A stretch of 64,000 nucleotides of DNA from Camillea tinctor (taxonomy: Eukaryota; Ascomycota; Sordariomycetes; Xylariales; Xylariaceae): positions 434,001 through 498,000 of the forward strand of contig MU394069.1 in NCBI GenBank assembly GCA_022578605.1, written 5' to 3'. The position numbers were made by a program, and so were the translations under genes. The notes beneath the pieces were generated by a model. It saw nothing but the letters and a program-made list of their open reading frames with translations. It made no database searches and was not told where the DNA came from. How positions within the stretch are numbered: the stretch's first letter is position 1; every line of letters starts with the position of its first letter. Positions 12,552 to 24,223 of the stretch are shown one piece after another.

Positions 12552-12875
12552 GTCGCGCCCCATATTTTTTTTCTACTTACACACATGCCTTTCGTTAGAA
12601 AGGTTTACTTCCCCACCCGTACGAAGAAAAAATTTCTACCTGTCCCCCTTCGCTCTGATTGGTCTGTTCGAAAACCTCTTTTAATTGGTCACTAAATATT
12701 GCTTCCCATTGGTTGCAGCGCTGCGCCGACCCACATATTCTCCTTAGCCACCCCCAGCCACCCATAGCCACACGTAGCCACAGCCCTTTCTAACGAAAGG
12801 CGTTGCTTAGCAGCAGGCTTGCCGGCGCTCCCTAGTATGTAAGTAGAAAAAAATATGGGGCGCGACTTATTGTTT
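12543..12875. mobile_element. MITE (333 bp) with 38-bp terminal inverted repeats
   Basis: Left end 12543-12581 and right end 12838-12875 are inverted copies (AAACAATAAGTCGCGCCCCA, then ATAT, a T-run and CTACTTACA), identical except for one T in the homopolymer. A second pair of inverted repeats lies just inside: GCCTTTCGTTAGAAAG near 12587-12602 and its complement near 12786-12801. The interior has four tandem AGCCAC-type units at about 12746-12785 and no coding capacity. Size, terminal repeats and lack of ORF define a non-autonomous DNA transposon. I could not identify a clear target-site duplication. It is inserted at the 3' end of the NLR coding region and provides that gene's stop codon. 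Confidence 0.85.
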
Positions 12876-12890
12876 AAAAACAAGTGTACC

Positions 12891-13191
12891 TGTTACGGCC
12901 TAAACTAGCCACATACGCACAGACCACCATACATCTATTAGCTAAGCATTCCAGCCAGGGAAGCCAAAACGGGAGGAGTAATTAGTGAGGCGTTGATGCC
13001 AAGGCCGTCGACGATAGTAACTAAAGCTACCATTGTCGATAGTAACTGTAGTTACTATTAACGACGGTAACTGTAATTACCGTTAACGGTAGTTGGCGTC
13101 ATATTTCATTTATATATATATAAGCCTGCCGGTTTTTATATTAAAAAAATTAGCAGCTTAAATTACAACTTAGTTACTTAACACGCTAACA
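12891..13191. mobile_element. Possible solo LTR relic
   Basis: The segment starts TGTTACGGCC and ends CGCTAACA, giving the short inverted ends (TGTTA/TAACA) usual for fungal LTRs. It has a TATA-like TATATATATATAAGCC near 13110-13127. It also contains nested palindromes around 13010-13095 (GATAGTAACT and GGTAACTGTAATTACC). It lies between the MITE and the severed NLR tail, as expected for a nested insertion. Against this call, the five bases on either side do not match (GTACC versus TTACT). A 14-bp direct repeat TTATTGTTTAAAAA at 12868-12881 and 13215-13228 flanks the segment and might mark its limits instead. Confidence 0.35.
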
Positions 13192-13359
13192 TTACTACAC
13201 GTAACCTATTATTTTTATTGTTTAAAAAATCCACTATACTTTTGTTAACATAAACCTATTACGGTTAGTTAAGAAACCGACCGTCACACTACTAGGAGGT
13301 TACTTTTATGTACTACATGTCTTATCGTTCGAACGGTATCTCGAGGTATAGAGGCCTAA

Positions 13360-14043
13360 GCAAATCGCAATATAGAGATTCTCGATCTCTTCTTACAGCG
13401 CGGGGTAGATGCGAACGGCGTTCTTCCGAATGGAATAATCCAGATCGATAAACAGGGTCATAGCTTACCTTATGGGTATCCTTGGACTTCATGGACAGCA
13501 TCGCTTTTCTCGTCGATTGACTTTGTCAACAACGAGAAACCACCCGTACTTTTAGTGACACTAGTGTCGACCTACCTATCCCATGGTGCAGATGCAAATG
13601 TGGCTCTAGTTGGATATCTGGTAGATAGTTCTACTTTCGAAAGCGAAACTTTCGATAAACGGAGACAACTTCCTGCTATGTCTCAATTTTCAGGGCCGTT
13701 TTACATCGACATCGCCCAATTGCTACAATTATGGAGGTCAATCGGATACGAACAAGTCCTTTCGCCGCTAATAACAAAGCTTCAAAGCCAAGATACAACC
13801 TCATGGATCTCTAAGATGAGCAAACAACTAGAGATCTGGAGGACGGGATATGGAGACAGGATAAAAAGGCTGGATACCAGTGAATTGACGACCAAGACAC
13901 TGATAGTTTTTAACGTTGTTCCAAGACACCAACTGTCTACTATCGTGATCGAGGATCTGGAACAAACGAGACAAATGGTGACAGGGAGGGGGCGGGGGGT
14001 TCCAGGCCTATTCAATAAACCAGTGTTCAATATCAAGATCTGA
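13360..14043 (+). pseudogene. Severed C-terminal part of the NLR gene
   Basis: The frame is open from just after a TAA (13357-13359) to a TGA at 14041-14043, 227 codons. It begins with ankyrin-like segments: NIEILDLFLQRGVDANG, then STYLSHGADANVALVG. It ends in a helical region of the type that closes fungal NACHT proteins. There is no good start codon or promoter, and the frame matches what an NLR with an ankyrin-like tail would have after the point where the MITE interrupts the upstream gene. I therefore read it as the original 3' end of that gene, cut off by the MITE and the LTR-like relic. The in-frame TAA at 13357 is a further lesion or part of inserted DNA. An independent gene is less likely. 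Confidence 0.65.
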
Positions 14044-14300
14044 GATAAGTTAAATTGTAATTAGGCAAGTAGAGTTGAGGATAGAGAATTTTCTTTTATC
14101 AAGGTTTAATTTCTAATTCAACAGAAAAACGGAAAGCTAACAAAGAATCAACATGTCAATTAATACACAGTTCTGTTTGACGAAATTTAGGTACTCTAGG
14201 TTGACATGGTGGGTACGCCATACACATCTATAGCCTCAATTCATTGGCAACAGTTTCAAGTCCAATGCCTCTGATACCATCGTATATAATTTTAATTTTA

Positions 14301-14410
14301 GACCCCTATAGCTGCTAAATGAGTAGTTGGGTTGGTGACGCCTAGAGAGCCTCTGGTGTTGTATGATATCTTTTTCTTCTCGTCCCCTTTTCTTCTCCCC
14401 CTTTTCGGGG
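14301..14410 (+). pseudogene. 5S rRNA relic (3' half plus shared 3' flank)
   Basis: 14321-14365 (GAGTAGTTGGGTTGGTGACG ... CTCTGGTGTTGTATG) matches the 3' third of the intact 5S gene at 8159-8277 with scattered substitutions; the 5' part is not recognisable. The similarity continues about 45 bp past the end of the RNA: both copies have a CCCCTTTTCTT-CCCCCTTTT-GGGCC-CGTA block. The copy cannot make a 5S RNA. The shared flank means it derives from the same parental copy as the intact gene, by segmental duplication or as a 5S-headed retroelement. Confidence 0.65.
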
Positions 14411-14601
14411 GCCCGTAACTCCTTTCCTTCCTTGAGCGTGAAAGAATAGGGTGTAGGTATCTTAGGATTATAGATGAAACATTCTCATGAGTGATTTGAT
14501 TTTGGTTCCCTTTTTGGAGGAAGAGGGAGAAGAGAAATGGACATGGTATGGTCGTATCATGTGTAATAACCACCATACTTGGATATCGGTACATTAAGTC
14601 T

Positions 14602-16733
14602 TTATTCATACAACCGCGTTTTTCGCACATAATCCACATTTTCCTTCTCACCCACTCCACGATCCAGTGACCCAACCGCCAGCCTCCCCACATCCCCCGC
14701 GCTATCCACATCCCCAAACCGCACACGCATCCTCTTCAACAACCTAGCGCGGTCCGCAGCACCTAAGAAAGTCCCGCTCCCGCCTCCCGGCAGCGTCACG
14801 TGCGGGTTATCCCGCATGGCGAGGCTCGAGATATTCAACATCAGATCGGGCGCCGTCGTAAACCCGTACCGCACCACGGGATGCACTAGGCTCGCTATGA
14901 TCATCACCGCCGACGCGAGGCACAGCGCCACCACCCAGTTGTAGCTGCACTGTATCACCTCCGTGCTGGTGCTGCGCGCCCCGATACTACTCGATACGTT
15001 GGCCAGGTAGTACCCTGAGGGATCGGCACCGTCCACGTACGCGGTTGTGGGGGTGAGCCCCCCGGGGACGGCGTGCATCCCGTTGATGCACGTCCAGTAG
15101 GTGTTAAACAGCTGGCCCAGCCGCTCGGCGTAGACGGTGTTGGTGGGGTGGTCGGCTAAGGAGAAGTCCGGGTTCGGATACACGGATAGAGGGTTCGACG
15201 GGTTGACCAGGTACCACGATACCGCGGTGGCGTAGGTCGGGTGCGCGGTCGCGGAGGTGACGAAGTTCTGCGCGAACTGTTGCCACCCTTGCCAGGACCC
15301 GTCGAGTTGCGTGTATGCCGCTGGCGGGTGGGGGAGCTGCGAGCGCCGCAGGCGCGAGACGGAGCAAGAGGAGGGCGCGTTGCGGCCGCAGGATATGGTG
15401 GCTTCGACGTAGGTGGTGGTTAGGCTGCAGTTGGAAGTCATGTTCGTGGGCGCATTCCACCACTGGTAGGAGAACTGCCGCGGCTGGGTCATGGATTCGG
15501 GAGGGGTGCTGAGGCGCTGCGTCGCGTTGTCATAGGACCACATCTGCGCGCCCGTACCGGTGTACCACGCGGAGTTGTTCACGGGGATGGGGACCCACGG
15601 TCCGTATACGACGGGACAGTTTAAAAATAGGTACTGCGTCTCCACCGTCACGGAGTACTCGATAAAAGACCCGTTGAGGCCAGTGATAGGCAGACCCACG
15701 AGAGACGAGTACACACTGTTGCTCGTGTTACTGGTATACCACCCTTCGTCATCGGGCGTGGATCCGTTCTCGTACGGCTCGATCAGGGGAATCTTGACAT
15801 TGCCCCAGATGTCGACGGAGGAAAGCCGCGTCGAGTACGGCGAGATGAGAGTGCTTAGGAGCATTGAATTGATGATCCCAAAGCTCGTGGTCCGGTCCGA
15901 GCTGTCGTACTGCGCTATGTTGCCGCCAAACGTCATGTAAGTATAATTGACTGGCTCGCTTGACTCCTTGGGGCCGATGGATAGCTGTCTGAATGAGGCT
16001 TGGCCCCCTACCGGAGACAAAGCCCATAAGGCTAACAGCAGCACCCCCAGAATGCTAACCATGCGCATCTGGATTTGCGAGGTCACGGTGCTGGTTAGCG
16101 AAGTGCTTCCCGCAAGCAGGTCAAGCGTCCCGACACGGGCACCCTTCTCCAGCCGCCATATGAGAATTGCGTGAGCGGCGCGGCCAACCACACAAGCGAA
16201 TAAAATTGGGAAGACGCTGGGACCCTACACGGAATGGAATAAAAAAAGGGGTCAGTCGGATTGCCTCGAGATCAAATTTTAGTATTTATCAAGTAGGAGG
16301 GCCTCACGTATTTGGCTGCCTGTAGCAGCGCGTCAGTGGTCTGCGGATTCGCATCCGTCGGCGTCTGGTCGTACCGCCGGACCAGCAGGCCGAAAGCGAA
16401 GAAAGCCACGGAAAACCCTAGGAGCACCACGTCGACGATTATGTCTGCCACCACGTTTATTGTGGACGGCCGGACGGTGGCAGGCGATGTGGGCCAGTCC
16501 CGGGGAATGGACGTAGTGGTAGTAGTAGTCTCGGCTAGCAAAGGTGCATCAGCATAGGTTTCGACACGCTTGGCAGGCTGGCGGTGATTGTGGTGGCGAT
16601 AAACAGTTTGTGATTCGGCTTCGTTATCTACTCCTACGTAACTAGTGGATTCAGCGTTGTTGGAGTGTTGAGTGTATACAGTATAGAGAGGGGGAGGTTC
16701 GTGGAGGGAGGCATATTGTTGATTCGCAGCCAT
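14602..16733 (-). CDS. Uncharacterised four-helix membrane protein with glycosylated ectodomain
   Basis: Two exons (16733..16308, 16224..14602) encode 682 aa; the intron is GTGAGG...CGTGTAG, phase 0. Predicted membrane helices lie at about 92-118, 143-160, 197-216 and 583-603. Between the third and fourth is a region of about 365 residues with many N-glycosylation sequons (NYT, NGS, NTS, NNS, NAT, NMT, NCS, NVS), so it probably faces outside the cell or the lumen. The block from exon 2 (GPSVFPILFACVVGRAAHAI, then RLEKGARVGTLDLLAGSTSL) is a pattern shared by many Pezizomycotina proteins of unknown function. I recognise the family but know no activity for it. The N-terminal 90 residues are cytosolic, Thr-rich and disordered. 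The gene converges on the broken NLR gene. Confidence 0.75.
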
Positions 16734-19700
16734 ATTTCCTCGGGTTTGATATTCGGTTGACTGAGTCTCGCAGCCGTTGGAGAAAATCGAAGAATCATTT
16801 TCTTCACATATATGTTCCTAGGTACGTGTATATGTATATATATATAAGTTATGCGCAAAGATGGCGCCACGCACATTGCTTTTTCATACATCCTATACCG
16901 ACTGACTAACTTCCCCTCTCATGCCCATCCCAGCAGTTGACCGTACACATGAACCAATAGCTGGTGTTTATTTCGAACTACACTTGAATTTGAGACACAC
17001 ATGCGCACACACACACACTTACCACTAAAATTAGCCCATTTCACGGCTGCTGTTGTATGCTGTGGCTTGAGACTAGTTGCAAGCCTCTTTTTTGCCTATC
17101 TTTGGGGGCCGACCGTAGTATTTGCAGTCGCCATGGGTCGAGGACGGAGGTTGGGAGGATGGAGTAAGAGAATGGGCGATACAGGCAATACAACATGATA
17201 TTTTGGACGGGGCTTCATCGGGACCACCGGCAATCCAGACCTTTTTCTGTTATCACTTATTTCTCGGAGATGAATAGCAATGTGTACTCTATATCTTCAG
17301 CGCTTAGACAAAAAAGTGCACGTCTCTGTGACGATGGGCTATACTGTAAGCCGTGTGGCCTATAGATTGTTCCTGTACTATGTATAACCTCTGAGTCGAA
17401 CGACCTAAGATAGGACTCCAAGCTAGGACCCTGATAGGTACTAACCTAGGTAATTCAATGGCAAATGCAACAGGATCAAGATTCGATGACAAGCTATGTA
17501 AGCAGCCTCATAAATAGATAGATCCTTACATAATGATAATCATTTACCTAGTACGGAATGGCTGAAAAGAGCAAGTAATAGCACAAGCGCTCAGCTCCGG
17601 CGGGGTCCGGGGAACATGGATGAACATGCCCTCGCCGGAACGAAATAATTCTCGTTGTTTACCTGATCAACCTCGGTATGTAAGTAGTGGATATAAATAT
17701 GAAAAAACACTGGAAATAATGGAGCACACATCGTCCCTCAAAAAAACATTGTATATATCTGTTGCGTACTGAACATTTCTAGGAGGACAGGTAGGCTGTA
17801 TCACGTGATTCAGGGGAACTTCCACTAACACAGAGGATATCAAGTCCTTCCTCTGTAGCCCTACTTACAGTGTATAGTTTGGTTCCTTATGATTTACTCG
17901 ACTAAAGTCGTAGGTAAAAGAAATCAGCATCGAATATTGAGCATGTTTCGTATTTGCTACGGTGCATGGGACTAAATGGGTTCTCACATAGCCCCATATG
18001 GATATGTATAGTTGCTAGATAACAGTACTCCTGTAATTCTCTTTCCTCTCTTCCAGAGAGCCTTTTCGTCATATCATGACAAGTAGTTATACTATATTTA
18101 TGGGAGCATAGCTTAGAGCCACAGTAACGTGGTTAAATAGTTGGTCAGCTCACCAGGCTAGTCTGTAGAGCCCCATGTTTAAAGACACCGGAAGACAGCA
18201 TTAGAATTCATTCTTTCTACTGTCTATCAGACACTTGGACCACCTGTTCCCAACTTAATCTCGTAAATTCAAAAAGGTTTTATGCTGCGGCTCATGAATT
18301 TCAAGTTCAAGCCTGTAACACTTCCAGCAGAGATCAAAATCGTAACAGTCTTGCCACTTATGTCTATCCCCCCAGATTGTCAGTTGAGTCGTGTACAACA
18401 AGTGTTAGCTTGATTTTGTCTCGTAGTATGTGCTCTAAATAATAACACGTATTCAAAAAATAATAAAAATCAACATGTAACGAGAGACAAAGTAAGGGCT
18501 TAGGCGGCAATACGTTATTGTACCAGGGACATAGACTACAGCTACGTGTGTCACCGTTACATATATACAGGTAGACCATCGTTCTTCCTTTTCATTCCTG
18601 ACATATAATGAATAAGCAAGAAGACTCCCTTGGCTAGACGTATGAGGTTTGAGACCTCGTCACACACGCGGAGCTCTAAACAAGCATAAACTGGTGGAAT
18701 AGGAGTCTATCCTCAAGTCCCGTAGCTATCTCAGAGTGAAGCGTGATGATGAAGATGAGAGAAAGCTATCTAAGGATATGTGCCTTGAGGATATCTAAAA
18801 ATACCTAAGTCATATGCATAGACCACCTGTGGTGTAGGGTGTGCTGATGCAATAAGACCATTTGTGCATAAATAGGAACATAATTCCCGAGATGGATTAA
18901 TAAAGGACTGGCTTTCAAGTCCCTTGAGACTAAAAAGAATTATTAGCTGAATACAAATTTCAGTTCCAAGACCAATTGCCCTTGTCACATGTGGTTGCAG
19001 TAACTACTTCTCAACTTCCTGAACAACAGCATCGTGATTACCGAAGCTCCTATTACAACACAAGCAATATAAAGTAGGTGCTAGAAACAATAAGAAAAAG
19101 ATCTTTATAAAAAAAGAAAAGATCTGTCACCTGTGCCGAAATAGCTCTCTGAAGGAGAGAAAAGGAGAAAAAATGTAAACAAAGTGCTGCCCAAAAGTCG
19201 GCTATATATACCCTATAGGGATACAACACCCCAACTACATATATGATAAGACTTCCCATGTACTACTAAACCAACATTGTGTCAAAGCTTATAGCATCGT
19301 CAATAAGAAATTGAAGGATACTTAAATGTATAGGTGAGGTTATTTTACAGCGAGCACTTAAGCTAGAATTCAGGTACCTTACCACGATCATGAGAACTAC
19401 AAACTATCTCTAATGTAGTTACATATTCCTGTAAATGATTTCATAATACTATGTAAATTATCTCCTACAATGTAGCCTGCTATTTATTAGTACTTGTAAC
19501 AATATATATAGACTTATGAATCGATACGGTATTGCTAGCAGGTCCCCTCGGAAGCGTATTTTAAGCTACAAGTGGGATAGGGTAACTAAGGAAGGTAGGA
19601 ACCTGGGTCATATTTAAATAAATTACATTAACTACCTAGGTACCTAGGTATCTATTCCATTTGTTTGCTTCATTGTTCCTAAGTGGTAGTTACAATGCCA

Positions 19701-21228
19701 AGACCACTATTATCTGTCAAAGTACTTAGGTACCTAGGTATATATACAAATTCAACGTAGGTACGATGCTTCAGTCTATGAGACAAACACTTGTACTTTA
19801 AGAGATGATAAAGCTAACATTTCACATTACCACTGCAAAATTTCCACGATACGAACTCTAGATAGGGGGAAACGTTACTAGTGCTGCACGAGAAGTAAAG
19901 CTACCTAGGTGACCGCCACGTAGGGTAGCGTGGGTTGCTTATATATCACCAATCTATTTGTTCTGTTTTTCAGGCTAAGTTGAGCTTCTCACGAAAGTCT
20001 TCTGTTGAAGTATATATTTTTCTTTGAAGTTTCGTTAACTTTACTTTATCCTGTCGGCTTGCATCGAACAAGGAGTGAGCAGAAAGATTGCTCATGGGCC
20101 ATGGTAATATTGCACAACCTTTTCTATATTAATAGCCTACCTAGTTATGTCAGCTATTTAGAAGGCATGTTATATGAGGGGAGAAACTTGTATCAGTAAA
20201 TTATGGACTTGTGAATTTATTTACGGAGCGTTCCTTGAGCTACGCACATATCCTAATATGAATTGTTATAAAAGAAGTTAATAAAGCAATTCCACAAATA
20301 TTCACAGCCCCTATATCCTAAGTACAATCTAGATGGGGCTTATATCTCTAACTAAGGGAGTTTGATACTAATCGTGAAAATGAGTATGGATATTAAAATA
20401 TAGCTAGCTAGGGTGTATGGAGGAATAAAATAGTTTTATATAGAACATAAAGGTTAGTACAGTATAGATTGTACTAGAAATTATATATGTACGCGTTCAA
20501 ATAACATATATTCTCTGAGCCATATCACACTTAACACCAAATGAAGCATATTAAATATATATTTGTATAGCAGTTTGTCATTGTGAATTAGAGGCAAAGG
20601 GGACTGACCGTTTTATTTATTTAATTCACTGTATGCCTTGGGATGTAAAGTGTAGTACCAGACCGAATATCAGGAAATATTAATTCTACAAAAGGCAGGC
20701 AGGTAACTGCCTGACACCTGTTGCTCAGGGGATAAAGGTGAAGGAGGAAGACCCAGAAACCAGTAACGAGACTGCTGTTGCTCCAGTACTTAATGAATGT
20801 ACTACTTTTTAACGCGTCGAATTGTTCCTACAGCCCTCGCCAATATTTCTTCCACCACAAACACCCCTCCGTACTTCCACACAAAATATTGTCGCCATTA
20901 TCACTTTCTCAACGGCTACTACAAAATATCACGCTCGCCAACAACAAAACCTCACGTTGATAATTTCAAGGTAAAGCTATCTCACCTATAATCTCTTCGT
21001 TTTCCCCTATTCTCACATATCTAGTAAAGTATCTGCGTCTGAGTCACTGCTTGCATTGTTTTCTACAAGTTTCCTATCTCTGTTGATCCCATTACTAACT
21101 AGAAACATGCTAAGCATTCTTCTATGTGTTCTATTTCACGACGTATTCTTGATCGGATTGTCATCGTTGCCTCTGTTATTTACTTCCTTTTCAAGTACAC
21201 CTAAGGAGTACCTAGCAATAAAGCCAAG
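16734..21228. other. 4.5-kb AT-rich gene-poor region
   Basis: No coding region could be supported. It contains the presumed promoter of the membrane-protein gene (16.7-17.1 kb), an inverted repeat of TCCGGCG/CGCCGGA around 17596-17640, and two near-identical 18-mers of the TACCTAGGTACCTAGGTA type at 19633-19650 and 19723-19740. The right end (about 20.77-21.23 kb) is C-rich and probably the leader of the next gene. A GTAAAG near 20970 and a TTTTCAAG near 21195 could bound a 5'-UTR intron. Confidence 0.5.
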
Positions 21229-22787
21229 ATGAATGAGCCTACCGAGCAAGGTCTTCCCGAAGGCCTCAACCCCCATACACCAACCGAATCGACTCCCGTA
21301 AGATCCACTCTAGCTGGACCTCCTCGAGATTTTTCATCGCCACAGAGACCTGAACCCAAATATTCTGAATCTCCCACGAAAGCTGGACCCGCAAATGCAG
21401 GAAAGTTTCCACGGGTTCACCCAGTACCAGAGCAGGCAAACTCTTCACCGGGTGCACACCTATCTTATTACACCTCAGGGTACGTCACTAATTTTTATTT
21501 TATTTTTTTCTATTTTTTATCCTTTCCAAAATTCAATTCAATCCCACTTTATAATTATCATAAACCACCCTTGGTCCTCAAAACCAGAGGCATTCTGGAA
21601 AAGAGGTTACCAGAATCCTAACCACAAAATTCCTAAGAAATCAAACCTAATTATAAATTTCCTAATCCTTCCCTCTTAATTTTAGGCCTTTCTCTTCATC
21701 GCCCATCCAGGCATCTGGAAGCTCCAGTGCCAGGATGGTTATTCGTAATATCCCGCGTGGATATTCGAGTCCCTACCAAAATGTACCACGGCCCCTCTTC
21801 AGAGGGGAGGGAAATGACACCAACACAGGTGCAGGTCTAGGTTACAACCAACCAGGCCAGCAGACCAGGTTGGGGTATCCCCAAGGGCTGAATAGAGAGC
21901 AAATATCCTATTCACCTAATGGCCCTAATAACCGAAACGTCCTAATATCTAACAGAGACCCCGCCCCCGCAGTGCCCAGCCTTCAACCCGGTGCTGGGCA
22001 TAGTTACCCAGATCCGAGTCTCCACGCCGGCGTACGGGGTAACATTCCGTCGAGCCCTGTGGGTGGACGTACAAACGATCCTCCTCCCTCAGCGGCCAGT
22101 CATAATCTACAAAGTGGCCAGGCCCTTCCCTCTGACCCTTTCATCTCGGAGGGCGAACAGGAGCCGGAAAACCCTATCCAGACAGAGCACGGCTGGCACG
22201 TAACCCAGCAGTTCCTCAGAGACAGCAATGTCGTAGATGGAGAGGGCAATGTCCCTAACATCGGACACCTATTCCTCCCCGGCAACATCACACCACTCAC
22301 CTACAACGAGCCGCCGCCCGACCGTCCCGGTGTATCGGCCCACAAGTTCCGCAGATGGCGACGAGGCCTTCGTCAGATGCTCTTAGCCAACGAGCTCTTC
22401 AAGGCAGGTGTTCCTGGCCCGTTCCTCGTGGAACAAAACTGGCTCCTCGAGATCGACCACCGGGTATACATCCGCACTATCGGCAGGCTGAAAATGCGGG
22501 ATGGCGAGCCGGTTTGGTTGGACCGCCATGAACAGCCTCTTGGCCCGATAGGCAGATTGCCTATTGTCAACATGAAAGAATTGGTGGATGAGTGCTTGGG
22601 TCGGCTGAGACGTAGAGAGTGGGTTGACCCCACTGCGCCGGCGCCGGAGCTACCCGAAGAGTACGAAGACAGTGATCCAGGTGCCGGGTATGAAGATGGT
22701 GACGATGATGACGATGAGGAGGACGCGGAGGACGAAGAGGATGACGGCGATGAGGAGGATGAAGAGGATGAGGAGGAAAACATCTAG
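21229..22787 (+). CDS. Orphan disordered protein with acidic tail
   Basis: Two exons (21229..21479, 21686..22787) encode 450 aa. The 206-nt intron is GTACGT...TTTTAG and joins GG+G in frame. I do not recognise the family. Residues 1-230 are rich in Pro, Ser, Gly, Asn and Gln and should be disordered. A compact, Trp/Arg/Leu-containing segment follows at about 235-400: GWHVTQQFLRDS, then an AHKFRRWRRGLRQMLLANELF helix, then FLVEQNWLLEIDHRVYIRTI. The C-terminal 45 residues are almost entirely Asp and Glu, encoded by GAT/GAG-rich repeats. Acidic tails like this are common in histone chaperones and nucleolar proteins, but that is only an analogy. It may be a lineage-specific gene. Confidence 0.65.
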
Positions 22788-24223
22788 CTATGCGTCTCAC
22801 TGCTCGTATGAGCATATCACGAGGTATGTTGAGAGCTCTCAAATAATTGATTAATGAAATCAACATCAAGCTAACCACATGACAGGTATTGCCCTATATT
22901 AAGACCAAAAAGCCTTCCATTCATCCGACAAAGATCGATAATACACAAAGCTTTCATCTCTATAAGAATACGATTTTTTTCCGTGCATCTTTGCAGCTTT
23001 GACCTGTTCGCGATTCGTGACTAATCCCGGCCAATATACAATCCGAACCCACCGTAGTTTGCAGAATTGATGATATCTTATATGTTCTGTTCTGTTCTGA
23101 ATCAATTATACATGCCCATATAATACACCGCCGAGATAAAGTTTGTAACTCGTTCTGCAAGACAATGCCACATGATCTAGGCTCGTGCAGTGGTAAGTCG
23201 GCCAGAGCGAGAGGCCACTCGGCGACTTATACCTAGGACCTGTTCAACCTTTGTGCTGCTGCATTCTCTCTATTGGTTAACGAAGCGATGATAACCATCT
23301 GCGCACCGATTCAAGAGTCGTTTCGATCTTCTAGCCTGAGACTAAAGCTTGTAACTATTCGCTCTCTTAGTTGTACCGCGGAATAATAGTGAGAACATCA
23401 AGATTTTCTTCTAATGTAGTAGAAAATAGTAAGGTGATAAGCATACTAGATGTCTCACAAGTGACACCTGAGTTGGTTTTTATAGCTTTTACTGGATGCT
23501 GGTTCATCTGTCTTGGTTAAACCTATAGAGCGAGTTGTCTTAAGATTTGTAAGTAACCTGTAAGTCGTGAAAGAAGCTTAAACTTGTTTAGGCTAGGTAA
23601 ATGCGATATATATCATGCTGTAGCCCGACACGCTTGACCCTCAAGTTTTGACACGAGTTTCCTGCATTCACTACAATGTCGTGATTTCATATATATATCA
23701 CTACGCTTCATAAAAAATATTAACAGCTTACAGGGACAATACGGTGCGTGTCTAGCAGGGGTACTGTATAAAGCAGGCTGACTATCAGTCCCCCTTTTCA
23801 GCACTCTTCCTTCTTCTTGGCTACTATACCGTAGCCAGACTAGCTGCAACAGCACGTGGTCCCAACCATTCAACATGTGCAATACGACATCAATGAATGG
23901 ACATCAGTGAATGAAGACTGGCTGCATGGTTGCTGTATCGTTGCTGACCTCCGAAGACTCCGCTTCAACGTTATTCGTTACCTTCTCTCCGAAACTATAT
24001 ATTTCCAATCTTATTTCCTTCTTCTTCATTGTGGGGTTTATTTTATTTTTCTACCATATCTGTCTTTTCTACTTTCTCTTCTCCTCTTCCTCCCCACATA
24101 ATATACGCGGGGCCTGTCTTTGAAGACTCCGAAGGAAGGGTTATAGGCTCGCCAGAGTATCCGACGAAAAAAAGCAAGAAAAAACGCACTGAAAATAAAA
24201 TTCAACCCAAAAGACCACCAAAA
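22788..24223. other. Intergenic, one hairpin-forming segment
   Basis: About 1.4 kb without a supported gene. At 23194-23229 a TAAGTCG...CGACTTA inverted repeat encloses a GGCC...GGCC inner repeat. The last 220 bp before the paraoxonase-like gene are pyrimidine-rich and then A-rich, as in fungal promoters and leaders. Confidence 0.5.
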
